Made by a program: the position numbers and the translations under genes. DNA of 59,837 nucleotides from an uncultured Prochlorococcus sp. (GTDB lineage: Bacteria; Cyanobacteriota; Cyanobacteriia; PCC-6307; Cyanobiaceae), in the NCBI GenBank assembly GCA_902537445.1, contig CACBBI010000006.1, positions 1 to 59,837 of the forward strand, written 5' to 3'. Below are positions 37,997-48,041 of the stretch, one piece after another (within the stretch, counting starts at the first letter, position 1; the number at the start of each line of letters is the position of its first letter). The notes beneath the pieces were generated by a model. It was not told where the DNA came from. It saw only the letters and a list, made by a program, of their open reading frames with translations, and made no database searches.

Positions 37997-39100
37997 TTAA
38001 TATCCTAAGATTTTAGTTATATTTTTTAATGAAGGTTCAATATTTTTCCTGAAAATAGCATCATTGTTTTTTATTGCGCAATCAGGATCTTTTAAGCCAT
38101 TTCCAGTAAGAACACAAACAATAGTCGATTCTTTTTGAATTCTATTTTTATTTTTAATCATCCCAGCAACTGATGCTGCACTAGCAGGTTCACAAAAAAT
38201 TCCCTCTTGGGCAAGGATTTTATAAGCATTGATTATTTCTTCATCTGTAACTGATTGAAAGTGTCCTTTACTTTCTTTTTTTACTTTTTTTGCTTTTTCT
38301 CTATTTACAGGATTCCCAATTCTTATTGCAGTAGCAATTGTTTCTGGATCTTTAACTATTATATTTTTTACTAATGGAGCAGAGCCTTCGGATTGAAAAC
38401 CCATCATAATTGGTAATTTCAAATTTCTTTTTATTTTTGTATATTCTTTAAACCCCATCCAATAAGCAGTTATATTTCCTGCATTACCCATTGGAATACA
38501 AAGCCAATCAGGAGCATCACCTAAGTCATCAACTATTTCAAAAGCTGCCGTCTTTTGTCCTTGTATTCGATATGGATTAACAGAATTAACAAGTTCTATA
38601 GGATGTTCCGAGGATAAATCTCTAACAATTTCAAGAGCCTTATCAAAGTTTCCATTAATAGATATTATCTCGGCGCCATACATTAGTGCTTGCGCAAGCT
38701 TTCCTTGTGCAACAAATCCTTCTGGGATTAAAACATAAGGTTTCAATCCTCCTCTCGAAGCATATGCAGCAGCAGCAGCAGAAGTGTTTCCAGTACTTGC
38801 ACAAATTACTGCTTCGCGGCCTTCTTCTTTTGCCTTGCTAATTGCCATAGTCATACCACGATCTTTAAAAGATCCTGTTGGATTAAGACCATCATATTTT
38901 AAAAAAACTTTTGTTCCATTTCCAATTAAGTCGCTAATTGACTCGCTTAGAATTAATGGTGTATTTCCTTCGTTGAGCGAAATAATTGGAGTTTTTTTTG
39001 TAACTGGGAGATATTGTTTATAAGCTTCTATTAGACCTGGCCATCTTTTTTTTCTGTAATTAATACCCAGTTTATTTTTGATTTTATTTAATAACACCAT
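37997..39100 (-). CDS. thrC: Threonine synthase
   Basis: PLP enzyme converting O-phosphohomoserine to threonine. The PLP lysine motif is [18 protein letters not shown]. Other signatures are [29 protein letters not shown] (phosphate-binding loop), and a C-terminal [13 protein letters not shown]. The 367-aa length fits the short bacterial form. It lies 5 bp downstream of the DUF1400 gene and at the end of the ABC1-DUF1400-thrC run. It reads toward the putative origin, i.e. against fork movement if that origin is correct. Confidence 0.95.
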   Translation of the reverse strand: MVLLNKIKNKLGINYRKKRWPGLIEAYKQYLPVTKKTPIISLNEGNTPLILSESISDLIGNGTKVFLKYDGLNPTGSFKDRGMTMAISKAKEEGREAVICASTGNTSAAAAAYASRGGLKPYVLIPEGFVAQGKLAQALMYGAEIISINGNFDKALEIVRDLSSEHPIELVNSVNPYRIQGQKTAAFEIVDDLGDAPDWLCIPMGNAGNITAYWMGFKEYTKIKRNLKLPIMMGFQSEGSAPLVKNIIVKDPETIATAIRIGNPVNREKAKKVKKESKGHFQSVTDEEIINAYKILAQEGIFCEPASAASVAGMIKNKNRIQKESTIVCVLTGNGLKDPDCAIKNNDAIFRKNIEPSLKNITKILGY

Positions 39101-39105
39101 GTTTG

Positions 39106-39678
39106 TTAATTTGTTTTGATTTTTTCTAGAGGAGAATTGGTGAAAAAGGTTAATAATTCTGAAATCGATTCTACTTTATTCATTACTTTGCTCAAAGCGC
39201 TGACATCTAAAATTACAGTTTTAGTTGGATATCCTTCAAAAAAATTTATTAGATTTATTTTTCCATTACCTATTTTAATTCCTTGAATTATGCTTGCTCT
39301 AAGAGCTAACACGCCTGTTCTTTCATCAGTTGCTCTGGGTGCGTGGATAATAGATGAAAGTCTTGTTAAAAAAACATTTCCTATTTCAGAATATACTAGT
39401 TTGCTTGCAATGGTAATAGGAATATCAAAATCTTTATTTAAAAATGCTCTAATTTCTTTATCGGGAGACCCAGTTGCTTTCAAAATTCTCTTTAATTTTT
39501 TTGTTGATTTACCTTGTGTAGCAAAAGTTTTTAAAGAATCTACTTTAATTGTTCTAGAAAATATGCTGTATGTGATTTTAATTTCTTCTGCAGCATTAGC
39601 TTTTGGAACATTAATAAATAATGGAGAAATTACTAAAATAAAAAATATTTTAAATATTAAAAATTTACTAAACTTCAT
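39106..39678 (-). CDS. DUF1400-type exported protein (stand-alone domain)
   Basis: 190 aa. A hydrophobic leader ([21 protein letters not shown]) ends in an AxA-like cleavage site. The mature part ([77 protein letters not shown]) matches the cyanobacterial DUF1400 domain. That domain is often fused N-terminal to an alpha/beta hydrolase. Here the protein stops after DUF1400, so no hydrolase is present. Zero-gap placement after the ABC1 kinase and 5 bp before thrC suggests one operon. Confidence 0.78.
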   Translation of the reverse strand: MKFSKFLIFKIFFILVISPLFINVPKANAAEEIKITYSIFSRTIKVDSLKTFATQGKSTKKLKRILKATGSPDKEIRAFLNKDFDIPITIASKLVYSEIGNVFLTRLSSIIHAPRATDERTGVLALRASIIQGIKIGNGKINLINFFEGYPTKTVILDVSALSKVMNKVESISELLTFFTNSPLEKIKTN

Positions 39679-41535
39679 TTAGATATTTGCACCAGCGGCA
39701 ATTTTAACAAGTCTTACTACTCCTTTTTCAGTTACTTTTTTTGCAATTTTTATACCCATTTCTTTTGTATAGGGCTCATTTAGAAGTCTGGGAACCCTTT
39801 TTAGAAAAATCTCAATTGAATAACCAGGTACTGATTGTAAAATCTCTAAAAAATTTCTCAATGGTTCTACATACATTATAAGGTCACTTAAGTTGTTATT
39901 TTCGTAAGTAGTGTTTAATTTAATTGATCGTGGAAGATAGTTATTCAAACTTTTCAATATTTTTAGATTAAGTATATCTATCTGATTTGTTAAACCTTCA
40001 ACTATCTCATTTCTAAGAAATCCTCCATTTGGAGAAAAGAGAAGATTTATAACTTCATCTAAAAGTTTTTCTAAATCGAGATTTGTTTGTTTTGCAGCAT
40101 TAGAAAGCAGATCTTCTAAACGGTCCCATTTAAATTTTTTATTATCAAAAAGCATTTCTTTGAGGCTTTCCCTTAATTGCGGATCAGGGTCTTCCATTAA
40201 TCTTCTTGCAAAATATGGATAAGCTGCGCCTAATATTTTGAAGTTAGAATCTACGCTTAAAGCTATTCCTTCTAATGTAAGCAATGACCTAATTATAAGT
40301 GCATAATACGGGGGTAGTCTGAAAGGGAATTTATACATCACACCAGACATATCGTCTGTAACGCTCTTAAAATCCATTTTCGAAACTCCTTGTTCAACGG
40401 CGTTGATGAAAACATCTTGAAATGCTGGAACAATGGGTTCTAAATTAACTTCCTCTGATAAAAATCCTAATTTAACGAAATCTTGAGACAATTTATCGAA
40501 GTTTTTATTTACTAAGTGAACTACTGCTTGAATTAATCCTGATCTAGATTCTCTGGAAACCTCGCTCATCATTCCAAAATCTAGATAACATAGTCTTCCA
40601 TCCTTTAAGGCTAATAAATTACCTGGATGTGGGTCTGCATGAAAAAAACCATGTTCTAAAAGTTGTTCTAAACTGCATTGCACCCCTATATCAATCATTA
40701 CATCAGGATTGATTCCTAATTTTTTTACCTCTTCCAAATTTGTTAATTTTGTGCCGTCTATCCATTCCATTGCTAAAACTCTTCTTGAAGTTATTTCTTT
40801 ATAAATTTTTGGTACGGCAATCATTTTGTTATGTTTATGCATATCTCTAAATTTTTCTGCATTTGCAGCTTCGTTTAGATAATCCATCTCTTCAAAAACT
40901 CTCTTACCTAATTCATCAATCAAAGCAACTAGATCGCTTCTGATTAATCCGATATTATTTTTTAGCCAATAAGCAATATTCCTTACTATGTAAAGATCTA
41001 AGGTTATTTGTTCTCTTAAACCTGGCCGTTGTACTTTTATTGCAACGATCTCTTTATTTTTTAATTTAGCTTTATGCACTTGTCCTAAAGAAGCAGCGGA
41101 AATTGGTTCTTTATCTATTTCTAAAAAAATCTCATTTATTTTGTATCCTAAATCTTCTTCTATTAATTCCATAGCTTTATTACCATCAAACCCTGGGAGT
41201 TGATCTTGCAATTCAGATAATTCTTCTAGAAGAATCCCCGGGATTATATCTGGTCTTGTTGATAAAGCTTGGCCTGCTTTAACAAATGCAGGTCCTAGTT
41301 CTACCAACAAATTTGTTAATTCTCTTGCTCTAAATCTTGCTTGTTTTTCATTTTTCAATCTTCCAGTTAATTTATCCCATCCCACTGAAAAAATGTAAGC
41401 AAAAATAGGTATGAGTGTTTGCCAAAGTCTTTTTAAAAGTCTTTTAGGATTTTTTTTATAAATTTTAGAAATTGTATCTGGATCATAATTTAAGAGTCCA
41501 GATACCTCAATAAAATCAGTAAAATCTTCTTTCAT
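39679..41535 (-). CDS. ABC1/UbiB-family atypical protein kinase-like protein
   Basis: 618 aa. ABC1K motifs in order: KAGQALSTRPDIIPG (KxGQ), an ExD-like region, KVQRPGL (the nucleotide-binding Lys), EMDYLNEAANAEKF, HADPHPGNLLALKDG and LDFGMMSEVS. Cyanobacterial and chloroplast ABC1Ks control prenylquinone or tocopherol metabolism and stress responses. The specific substrate is not visible. A C-terminal helical region of about 150 residues is typical. It heads the run to DUF1400 and thrC and is divergent from recN (about 68 bp). Confidence 0.9.
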   Translation of the reverse strand: MKEDFTDFIEVSGLLNYDPDTISKIYKKNPKRLLKRLWQTLIPIFAYIFSVGWDKLTGRLKNEKQARFRARELTNLLVELGPAFVKAGQALSTRPDIIPGILLEELSELQDQLPGFDGNKAMELIEEDLGYKINEIFLEIDKEPISAASLGQVHKAKLKNKEIVAIKVQRPGLREQITLDLYIVRNIAYWLKNNIGLIRSDLVALIDELGKRVFEEMDYLNEAANAEKFRDMHKHNKMIAVPKIYKEITSRRVLAMEWIDGTKLTNLEEVKKLGINPDVMIDIGVQCSLEQLLEHGFFHADPHPGNLLALKDGRLCYLDFGMMSEVSRESRSGLIQAVVHLVNKNFDKLSQDFVKLGFLSEEVNLEPIVPAFQDVFINAVEQGVSKMDFKSVTDDMSGVMYKFPFRLPPYYALIIRSLLTLEGIALSVDSNFKILGAAYPYFARRLMEDPDPQLRESLKEMLFDNKKFKWDRLEDLLSNAAKQTNLDLEKLLDEVINLLFSPNGGFLRNEIVEGLTNQIDILNLKILKSLNNYLPRSIKLNTTYENNNLSDLIMYVEPLRNFLEILQSVPGYSIEIFLKRVPRLLNEPYTKEMGIKIAKKVTEKGVVRLVKIAAGANI

Positions 41536-41603
41536 AACTTTATATATTTAAAACCTTTATTTTTTTAAAAAAGAAGTTAATTTTTTTATATGGAAGATTT
41601 ATC

Positions 41604-43283
41604 ATGTTAATACAATTAAAAATAGAAAATTTTGCCTTAATAGAAATTATAGAAATTAATTTCGAAAAAGGTTTGAATATCATAACTGGGGATTCAGGTT
41701 CAGGAAAATCATTAATTTTGGATTCTTTAAATGCTTTATTTGGTGGATCTAATATACCTTTAAAACATTTAATACGTCCAGGAAAAGATTTTTGCGTTAT
41801 TGAGGCGATATTTTCTTCTTCTTCTCAAATTAATAATTGGTTAATTAGTAATGGTTTTGAAATAACTTCTTCAGAACTACAAATTAAAAGAAAATCTTAT
41901 AAAAAAAATAATAAAATCTTATCCAAATATAGCCTTAATGATTTATCAATTAATAGACAATTATTAGAAAAACTTGGACGATTTTTAATAGATTTTGCAG
42001 GTCAATCTGATACTTTTATCTTTGATTCTTTAGATAAGAGAAGATTAATTATTGATGACTTAAGTTCCCAAGAATCAAGAGATACCAGCGAAAGGATTAA
42101 AAGTATATGGGGAGAAACTAACGTTCTAAAAGGATTAATGGATGAAAAAATAGAACTTTCAAGGAATCAAGAAGAAAAAAACTTAGCAATTAAACACATG
42201 TTGAAGAGTTTAGAAGAAGCTGATTTAAATTCCAGTGAAGAAATTTTAGAATTAGAGTTATTAGAAAATAAACTTGTAAATAATCTAGCAATTAATAATT
42301 CAATTAAATCATCATTAGATAACTTAAATAATTTCAGTCATGATGAACCGTCAGTAACATTTTTGTTAAATCATTCAATAAAAATTTTAAATAAAGCAGC
42401 AGATTTCGATTTAAAGATTCAAAAATTTAGAGAGAAGTTATTAAATATCCATGCTGATGTTGAAGATTTAATTTTTGATCTAAACTCATATTTGCAGGAA
42501 ATTGAAAATTATGAATATAATCTTCCAGAAATACAAAAAAGACTATTTTTTTTAAAAAACTTAGAGAGAACTTTTTCATTAGAATTACCTCAATTAATTG
42601 AAAAGCGCGATCAACTAAAGACCTATGTTCAACAAAATGATCAAGATAATGAGATTTGCAGGATTAAAGCTCAAATTGAGAATTTACAAAGTAATTTAAA
42701 TTCTTTATTTATTATTCAATCTACTGAAAGAAAAAAAATTGCTAAACAGTTACAAAATTCAGTAATGTCGATTTTAAGCAATCTAGGTTTAGAAAATGCA
42801 AATTTTTCAATTCAATTTTCTGAATCCAAGCCTTCTGGAGATGGAATTGATGATATAAATTTTTTGTTTTCAGCTAATCCTGATCAGACGCTTGCTCCAT
42901 TATCAAATGTTATTTCTGGTGGAGAAATGTCAAGATTCTTGTTGGCTATTAAATCTAGTATTTCTAAAAAACCCAATACTTTCTTTTTAGATGAAATTGA
43001 TAGTGGTTTAAGTGGTAAATCTCTATTTTCTTTAGTTAAGCTCATAAAAGAAATTTCTAAAAATCAACAAGTTTTATGCATTACACATCAGCCATTCTTG
43101 GCTGCTAGGGGATTAGCTCATTTCAAAGTTAATAAAAACGTAATTAATGGAATAACTTATACTTCAATTGCAAAATTAACTACAAAAAATCAGAGAAAAA
43201 ATGAACTAATAGAACTTATAGGTGGAGGTTCTTGCGAAGTAAACGAATATGCTTCTAAACTTCTTGATCGCCCAGCTGCGTAA
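41604..43283 (+). CDS. recN: DNA repair protein RecN
   Basis: SMC-like ATPase for double-strand-break repair. N-terminal half-nucleotide site: GDSGSGKSLILDSLNALF (Walker A; the usual GETGAGKS becomes GDSGSGKS). The middle about 280 residues are coiled coil. The C-terminal part has the ABC signature VISGGEMSRFLLAIKS, Walker B TFFLDEIDSGLSG and a final His switch CITHQPFLAA. The 559-aa length is normal. The ATG is clear. A candidate -10 for uvrA follows after 17 bp. Confidence 0.95.
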   Translation: MLIQLKIENFALIEIIEINFEKGLNIITGDSGSGKSLILDSLNALFGGSNIPLKHLIRPGKDFCVIEAIFSSSSQINNWLISNGFEITSSELQIKRKSYKKNNKILSKYSLNDLSINRQLLEKLGRFLIDFAGQSDTFIFDSLDKRRLIIDDLSSQESRDTSERIKSIWGETNVLKGLMDEKIELSRNQEEKNLAIKHMLKSLEEADLNSSEEILELELLENKLVNNLAINNSIKSSLDNLNNFSHDEPSVTFLLNHSIKILNKAADFDLKIQKFREKLLNIHADVEDLIFDLNSYLQEIENYEYNLPEIQKRLFFLKNLERTFSLELPQLIEKRDQLKTYVQQNDQDNEICRIKAQIENLQSNLNSLFIIQSTERKKIAKQLQNSVMSILSNLGLENANFSIQFSESKPSGDGIDDINFLFSANPDQTLAPLSNVISGGEMSRFLLAIKSSISKKPNTFFLDEIDSGLSGKSLFSLVKLIKEISKNQQVLCITHQPFLAARGLAHFKVNKNVINGITYTSIAKLTTKNQRKNELIELIGGGSCEVNEYASKLLDRPAA

Positions 43284-43300
43284 AATAGAAAAAATTCTAC

Positions 43301-43306
43301 TATAAT
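43301..43306 (+). promoter_or_regulatory. Candidate -10 box for uvrA
   Basis: Perfect TATAAT ending 31 nt before the uvrA ATG, in the short recN-uvrA gap. No recognisable -35 lies at 17 bp (the bases there are GCGTAA). By-eye call. Confidence 0.4.
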
Positions 43307-43337
43307 AGCTTTTTTAAATCATAAATAAGATTTAAAC

Positions 43338-46241
43338 ATGGTTAATAAAGTTGATAGTAGTTTTGGAGAATATAACTCAATCAATATTAGGGGAGCTCGT
43401 CAGCATAATTTAAAAAATATTGATCTTTCTCTACCTAGGAATAAATTTATAGTTTTTACAGGTGTGAGTGGAAGTGGTAAAAGTTCTCTAGCCTTTGACA
43501 CTATTTTTGCTGAAGGGCAAAGAAGATATGTTGAGAGTCTTTCGGCGTACGCAAGGCAATTTTTGGGTCAAGTAGATAAACCAGATGTTGACAATATTGA
43601 AGGTTTATCACCTGCTATTTCAATTGATCAAAAATCTACAAGTCATAATCCTCGATCAACAGTTGGAACAGTAACAGAGATACAAGATTATTTAAGATTA
43701 TTGTTTGGTCGTGCTGGTGAGCCGCATTGTCACCACTGCGGGATTCCAATTGCGCCTCAAACAATTGATGAAATGGTGGATCAAATTCTTCTTTTACCAG
43801 AAGGAACAAGGTACCAATTGTTGGCTCCTGTTGTAAGAGGTAAGAAAGGGACACATACGAAATTAATAAGTGGACTAGCTGCTGAAGGATTTGCTAGGGT
43901 AAGAATCAACGGAGAGGTAAGAGAACTTGCTGATAGTATTGAATTAGATAAAAATCAAATTCATAATATTGAGGTAGTAGTTGATAGATTAATTGCAAGA
44001 GAAGGAATACAAGAAAGATTAAATGATTCTCTACAAACTTGTCTCAAAAGAGGCGATGGCTTAGCAATAGTAGAAGTTGTTCCAAAAAAAGGAGAAAATT
44101 TACCTTCTAATTTAGAGAGAGAAAAACTTTACTCAGAAAATTATGCATGTCCTGTACATGGCTCTATTGTTGAAGAACTGTCTCCTAGATTATTTTCTTT
44201 TAATAGCCCGTATGGTGCTTGTCCAGATTGTCATGGGATTGGTTATTTAAAAAAATTTACTGCGGATAGAGTTATACCTGATAAAACATTGCCTGTTTAT
44301 GCTGCAATAGCTCCTTGGAGTGAAAAAGATAATACTTATTATTTCTCATTACTTTATTCTGTAGGACAAGCTTATGGTTTTGAATTAAAAACCCCTTGGA
44401 AAGATTTAAGTGATTTGCAAAAACAAGTTCTACTTTTGGGATCAGATAAACCAATATTAATTCAAGCTGATAGTCGTTTTAAAACTTCTAGTGGTTTTGA
44501 AAGACCTTTTGAGGGGATTTTGCCAATATTAGAAAGGCAATTGAATGAAGCCAATGGAGAATCAGTTAAACAAAAATTAGAAAAGTATCTTGAATTAGTT
44601 CCCTGTAAGACATGTTCTGGAAAAAGATTAAGACCTGAGGCTTTGGCCGTTAAACTTGGTCCATACAACATTACTGACTTAACTTCTATAAGTGTTTCTG
44701 AAACCCTAAATCACGTAGAGCGTATAATGGGTTTAGGTAAGTCAAAGAAGGAAAATATATCTTTATCAGAAAAACAAAAGCAGATAGGTGAATTGGTTTT
44801 AAAAGAGATTCGTTTACGTTTGAAGTTTTTAATTAATGTAGGTTTAGATTATTTGACTCTAGATAGACCAGCTATGACTTTGTCTGGCGGTGAGGCTCAG
44901 CGTATCAGATTGGCTACACAAATAGGTGCAGGTCTTACTGGTGTTTTATATGTATTAGATGAACCTAGTATTGGTTTGCATCAGAGAGACAATGACAGAT
45001 TATTAGAAACATTAAAAAGCTTAAGAGACTTGGGAAATACTTTGGTTGTGGTTGAACATGATGAAGATACTATGAAATCCGCAGATTATTTAGTAGATAT
45101 TGGTCCAGGGGCAGGTGTTTATGGCGGGGAAATTATTGCTAAAGGATCTTATCAAGATGTCTTAAATTCAGAAAAGTCATTAACTGGAGCTTATCTCAGT
45201 GGTAGGAAGTCTATTCCTACTCCAAAAGAACGTAGATCATCTGTAAAAAAAAGTTTAATTTTAAATAATTGCTCTAAAAATAATTTAAAAAATATTTCTG
45301 TGGAATTTCCTTTAGGAAGATTAGTTTCTGTAACTGGTGTTAGTGGAAGTGGTAAGAGCACTTTGATAAATGAACTACTTCATCCTGCATTGTGTCATTC
45401 TCTAGGATTAAAAGTTCCTTTTCCTCAAGGTGTAAAAGAGTTAAAGGGTATAAAGGCAATTGATAAAGTTATCGTTATTGATCAATCTCCAATAGGGAGA
45501 ACTCCAAGATCAAATCCTGCTACATATACCGGTGCTTTTGATCCTATAAGGCAGATATTTACTGCCACAGTAGAAGCAAAAGCGAGAGGTTATCAGGCTG
45601 GTCAATTTAGCTTTAACGTGAAAGGAGGAAGATGCGAAGCTTGTAAAGGCCAAGGAGTCAATGTTATTGAAATGAATTTTTTACCTGATGTTTATGTTCA
45701 ATGTGAAGTATGTAAAGGAGCTCGTTTTAATAGGGAAACTCTTCAAGTCAAATATAAAGGTTTCAATATATCTGATGTTTTAGAGATGACTGTTGAACAA
45801 GCTGCAGAAACTTTCTCTGCAATACCTCAAGCTGCTGATAGATTATCTACATTGGTGGATGTCGGCTTAGGATATGTCAAATTAGGCCAACCAGCACCTA
45901 CATTATCTGGTGGAGAGGCTCAAAGAGTTAAGTTAGCTACGGAATTGTCAAAAAGGGCTACTGGAAAAACTTTATATTTGATTGATGAACCAACTACAGG
46001 GTTAAGTTTTTATGATGTTCATAAATTAATGGATGTGATACAACGTTTGGTAGATAAAGGTAATTCAGTAATTGTCATTGAACATAATTTAGATGTTATT
46101 AGATGTTCAGATTGGATTATCGATTTAGGACCTGATGGAGGGGATAAAGGCGGAGAAATCATTGCGGAAGGTATTCCTGAGGATGTAGCTAAAAATCCTA
46201 TAAGTCATACAGCAAAATATCTTAAAAAGGTTCTAAAATAA
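43338..46241 (+). CDS. uvrA: Excinuclease ABC subunit A
   Basis: Damage-recognition ATPase of nucleotide excision repair. Two ABC modules are present: the first has GVSGSGKSSLAFDTIFAEG and LSGGEAQRIRLATQIG, the second GVSGSGKSTLINELL and LSGGEAQRVKLATELS with LIDEPTTGLSFYDVHKL. Zinc fingers are seen (CHHCG, CPVHGS...CPDCHG, CEACKGQG...CEVCKG). The 967-aa length is normal. It uses ATG and follows recN, so two repair genes are neighbours. Confidence 0.98.
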   Translation: MVNKVDSSFGEYNSINIRGARQHNLKNIDLSLPRNKFIVFTGVSGSGKSSLAFDTIFAEGQRRYVESLSAYARQFLGQVDKPDVDNIEGLSPAISIDQKSTSHNPRSTVGTVTEIQDYLRLLFGRAGEPHCHHCGIPIAPQTIDEMVDQILLLPEGTRYQLLAPVVRGKKGTHTKLISGLAAEGFARVRINGEVRELADSIELDKNQIHNIEVVVDRLIAREGIQERLNDSLQTCLKRGDGLAIVEVVPKKGENLPSNLEREKLYSENYACPVHGSIVEELSPRLFSFNSPYGACPDCHGIGYLKKFTADRVIPDKTLPVYAAIAPWSEKDNTYYFSLLYSVGQAYGFELKTPWKDLSDLQKQVLLLGSDKPILIQADSRFKTSSGFERPFEGILPILERQLNEANGESVKQKLEKYLELVPCKTCSGKRLRPEALAVKLGPYNITDLTSISVSETLNHVERIMGLGKSKKENISLSEKQKQIGELVLKEIRLRLKFLINVGLDYLTLDRPAMTLSGGEAQRIRLATQIGAGLTGVLYVLDEPSIGLHQRDNDRLLETLKSLRDLGNTLVVVEHDEDTMKSADYLVDIGPGAGVYGGEIIAKGSYQDVLNSEKSLTGAYLSGRKSIPTPKERRSSVKKSLILNNCSKNNLKNISVEFPLGRLVSVTGVSGSGKSTLINELLHPALCHSLGLKVPFPQGVKELKGIKAIDKVIVIDQSPIGRTPRSNPATYTGAFDPIRQIFTATVEAKARGYQAGQFSFNVKGGRCEACKGQGVNVIEMNFLPDVYVQCEVCKGARFNRETLQVKYKGFNISDVLEMTVEQAAETFSAIPQAADRLSTLVDVGLGYVKLGQPAPTLSGGEAQRVKLATELSKRATGKTLYLIDEPTTGLSFYDVHKLMDVIQRLVDKGNSVIVIEHNLDVIRCSDWIIDLGPDGGDKGGEIIAEGIPEDVAKNPISHTAKYLKKVLK

Positions 46242-46428
46242 GAAAATCATTGTTGTATTTCTTTGTATTTTAATTATTTCAGCAAAACGAAATTCTTTTT
46301 TAGAGGGGCATAAAACAAGTCTATAAATGCTTTTTTAAAACTTTTGTATTAAAAAATTTTTAAAATCATAATGCTTTCTTAATATTTCCTTAGAAAATTC
46401 AGCTTATTTGTATTAAAGGCCGTTGATC

Positions 46429-46433
46429 GGAGG
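46429..46433 (+). promoter_or_regulatory. Strong Shine-Dalgarno for the sucrose-phosphate synthase gene
   Basis: GGAGG with a 9-nt spacer before ATG 46443. This is a strong, well-spaced ribosome-binding site in a genome where many genes show none, and it fixes the start. The 201-bp gap upstream (46242-46442) otherwise holds no open frame I trust. Confidence 0.75.
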
Positions 46434-46442
46434 ATTTGCTGG

Positions 46443-47852
46443 ATGAGGTTGAAATTTTTACATTTACATTTACATGGTCTTATACGTTCTAAAAATCTTG
46501 AGTTAGGTAGAGATGCAGATACTGGAGGTCAAACACAATACGTTTTAGAGTTAATTAAAAGTTTGGCTAATACTTCAGAAGTTGATCAAGTAGATTTAGT
46601 TACTCGTTTAATAAAAGACCCTAAAGTTGACGTTGAGTATTCTCAAGAAGAAGAATTTGTAGAACCTGGAGTTAGAATTTTAAGATTCAAATTTGGACCT
46701 AATAAATATTTAAGAAAGGAATTGCTTTGGCCCTATTTAGATCATTTAACTGAAAGGTTAATTTCTTATTATAAAAAAAACAAAAAGCCTAATTTCATTC
46801 ATGCACATTATGCAGATGCTGGATATGTAGGAGTTAAGCTAAGTAGATCCTTAAACGTTCCTCTTATTTTTACTGGTCATTCTTTAGGAAGAGAGAAAAA
46901 AAGGAAATTGCTTGATACTGGTTTAAAAACTAATCAAATAGAAAAGCTTTATTCTATAAGTAAAAGAATTGAGGCAGAAGAAAAAGCATTGAAGTCTGCA
47001 GATATTGTTGTTACAAGCACTAAACAAGAGTCAGTTTATCAATATTCTCAATATTCTTCCTTTTCATCTCACAAAGCTAAAGTTATTCCTCCAGGTGTAG
47101 ATCATAATAAATTTCACCATATTCACTCCACAACCGAGACAGCCGAAATTGAAAATATGATGAAACCTTTTCTAAAGGATTCTTCTAAACCTCCATTTTT
47201 GACTATTTCTAGAGCTGTACGAAGAAAAAATATTCCCTCTTTGATAGAGGCATATGGAAGATCTGAAAAATTAAAAAGAAAAACTAATTTGATTTTAATT
47301 TTGGGTTGTCGAGACAGTACTTCAAAACTTGATGCTCAACAAAAAGATGTATTTCATAAAATTTTTGAAACAATTGATAAATATAATTTGTATGGAAAGG
47401 TAGCTTATCCAAAAAAACATCTTCCAAATCAGATTCCTGCTTTATATAGGTGGGCTGCTAGCAGAGGTGGTGTATTTGTAAATCCAGCTTTAACAGAGCC
47501 TTTTGGTTTAACTCTTCTTGAAGCTTCTTCATGTGGATTACCAATAATATCCACAAATGATGGAGGGCCAAAAGAAATTCGTTCAAAATGTGAAAATGGA
47601 CTTCTAGTAGATGTTACTGATATTAATAAGTTGAAAGTTATTCTTGAAAAAGGAATTTCAAATAATAATCAGTGGAAATTATGGAGCAGAAATGGAATTG
47701 AGGGTGTAAATAGGCACTTTAGTTGGAACACTCATGTACGCAATTATTTATCAGTACTTACTGAAAAATTTTCAACTTCAAATAGTTATTCTTCATCTGA
47801 CATTAAACAAAGTTGTTTAAAAGGAACTTCTTCACTTATAAAACCCCATTGA
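46443..47852 (+). CDS. Sucrose-phosphate synthase, glucosyltransferase domain only
   Basis: GT4/GT-B enzyme making sucrose-6-phosphate from UDP- or ADP-glucose and fructose-6-phosphate. The N-terminal LHLHGLIRSKNLELGRDADT segment, GGQTQYVLELIKSLA and FIHAHYADAGYVGVKLS identify SPS. The C-terminal sugar-nucleotide site includes PALTEPFGLTLLEASSCGLP. At 469 aa it ends right after the GT-B fold, near WNTHVRNYLSVL. The sucrose-phosphate phosphatase domain of bidomain SPS is missing. The last 67 nt (SSDIKQSC onward) overlap an antisense gene. Sucrose is a compatible solute in these cyanobacteria. Confidence 0.88.
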   Translation: MRLKFLHLHLHGLIRSKNLELGRDADTGGQTQYVLELIKSLANTSEVDQVDLVTRLIKDPKVDVEYSQEEEFVEPGVRILRFKFGPNKYLRKELLWPYLDHLTERLISYYKKNKKPNFIHAHYADAGYVGVKLSRSLNVPLIFTGHSLGREKKRKLLDTGLKTNQIEKLYSISKRIEAEEKALKSADIVVTSTKQESVYQYSQYSSFSSHKAKVIPPGVDHNKFHHIHSTTETAEIENMMKPFLKDSSKPPFLTISRAVRRKNIPSLIEAYGRSEKLKRKTNLILILGCRDSTSKLDAQQKDVFHKIFETIDKYNLYGKVAYPKKHLPNQIPALYRWAASRGGVFVNPALTEPFGLTLLEASSCGLPIISTNDGGPKEIRSKCENGLLVDVTDINKLKVILEKGISNNNQWKLWSRNGIEGVNRHFSWNTHVRNYLSVLTEKFSTSNSYSSSDIKQSCLKGTSSLIKPH

Positions 47853-48031
47853 TCAAATACTTTGGGATCAGGGTGAAGAATAAGTTGATTGTTATGAGTT
47901 TTCTTTAGTTTGAAACCTTTCTTAGATAGTTTTTTCATTAAGTTAGCAGTTTCTTCAAATCTTGATGCCATTGCATCAAGACTTGAGCAGTCACTTGTTA
48001 ATCCATTATCTTTCCATGTAAAAAAACTCAT
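47786..48031 (-). CDS. Small conserved-looking protein, function unknown (81 aa)
   Basis: A well-formed 81-residue protein, not a shadow: MSFFTWKDNGLTSDCSSLD, then RFEETANLMKKLSKKGFKL, then LILHPDPKVFDQWGFISEE. The composition is balanced and includes Trp and Cys. I associate this pattern with a conserved hypothetical of marine picocyanobacteria, from memory only. It starts 10 bp after mraY and is likely co-transcribed with it. Its 3' end overlaps the 3' end of the SPS gene by 67 nt on the opposite strand. Confidence 0.72.
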   Translation of the reverse strand: MSFFTWKDNGLTSDCSSLDAMASRFEETANLMKKLSKKGFKLKKTHNNQLILHPDPKVFDQWGFISEEVPFKQLCLMSDEE

Positions 48032-48041
48032 AACAAATTTT

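Noticed and set aside
39290-39682. 130-codon open frame antisense to the DUF1400 gene
   Set aside because: The DUF1400 gene on the minus strand has a signal peptide and family motifs. The opposite frame is its shadow.
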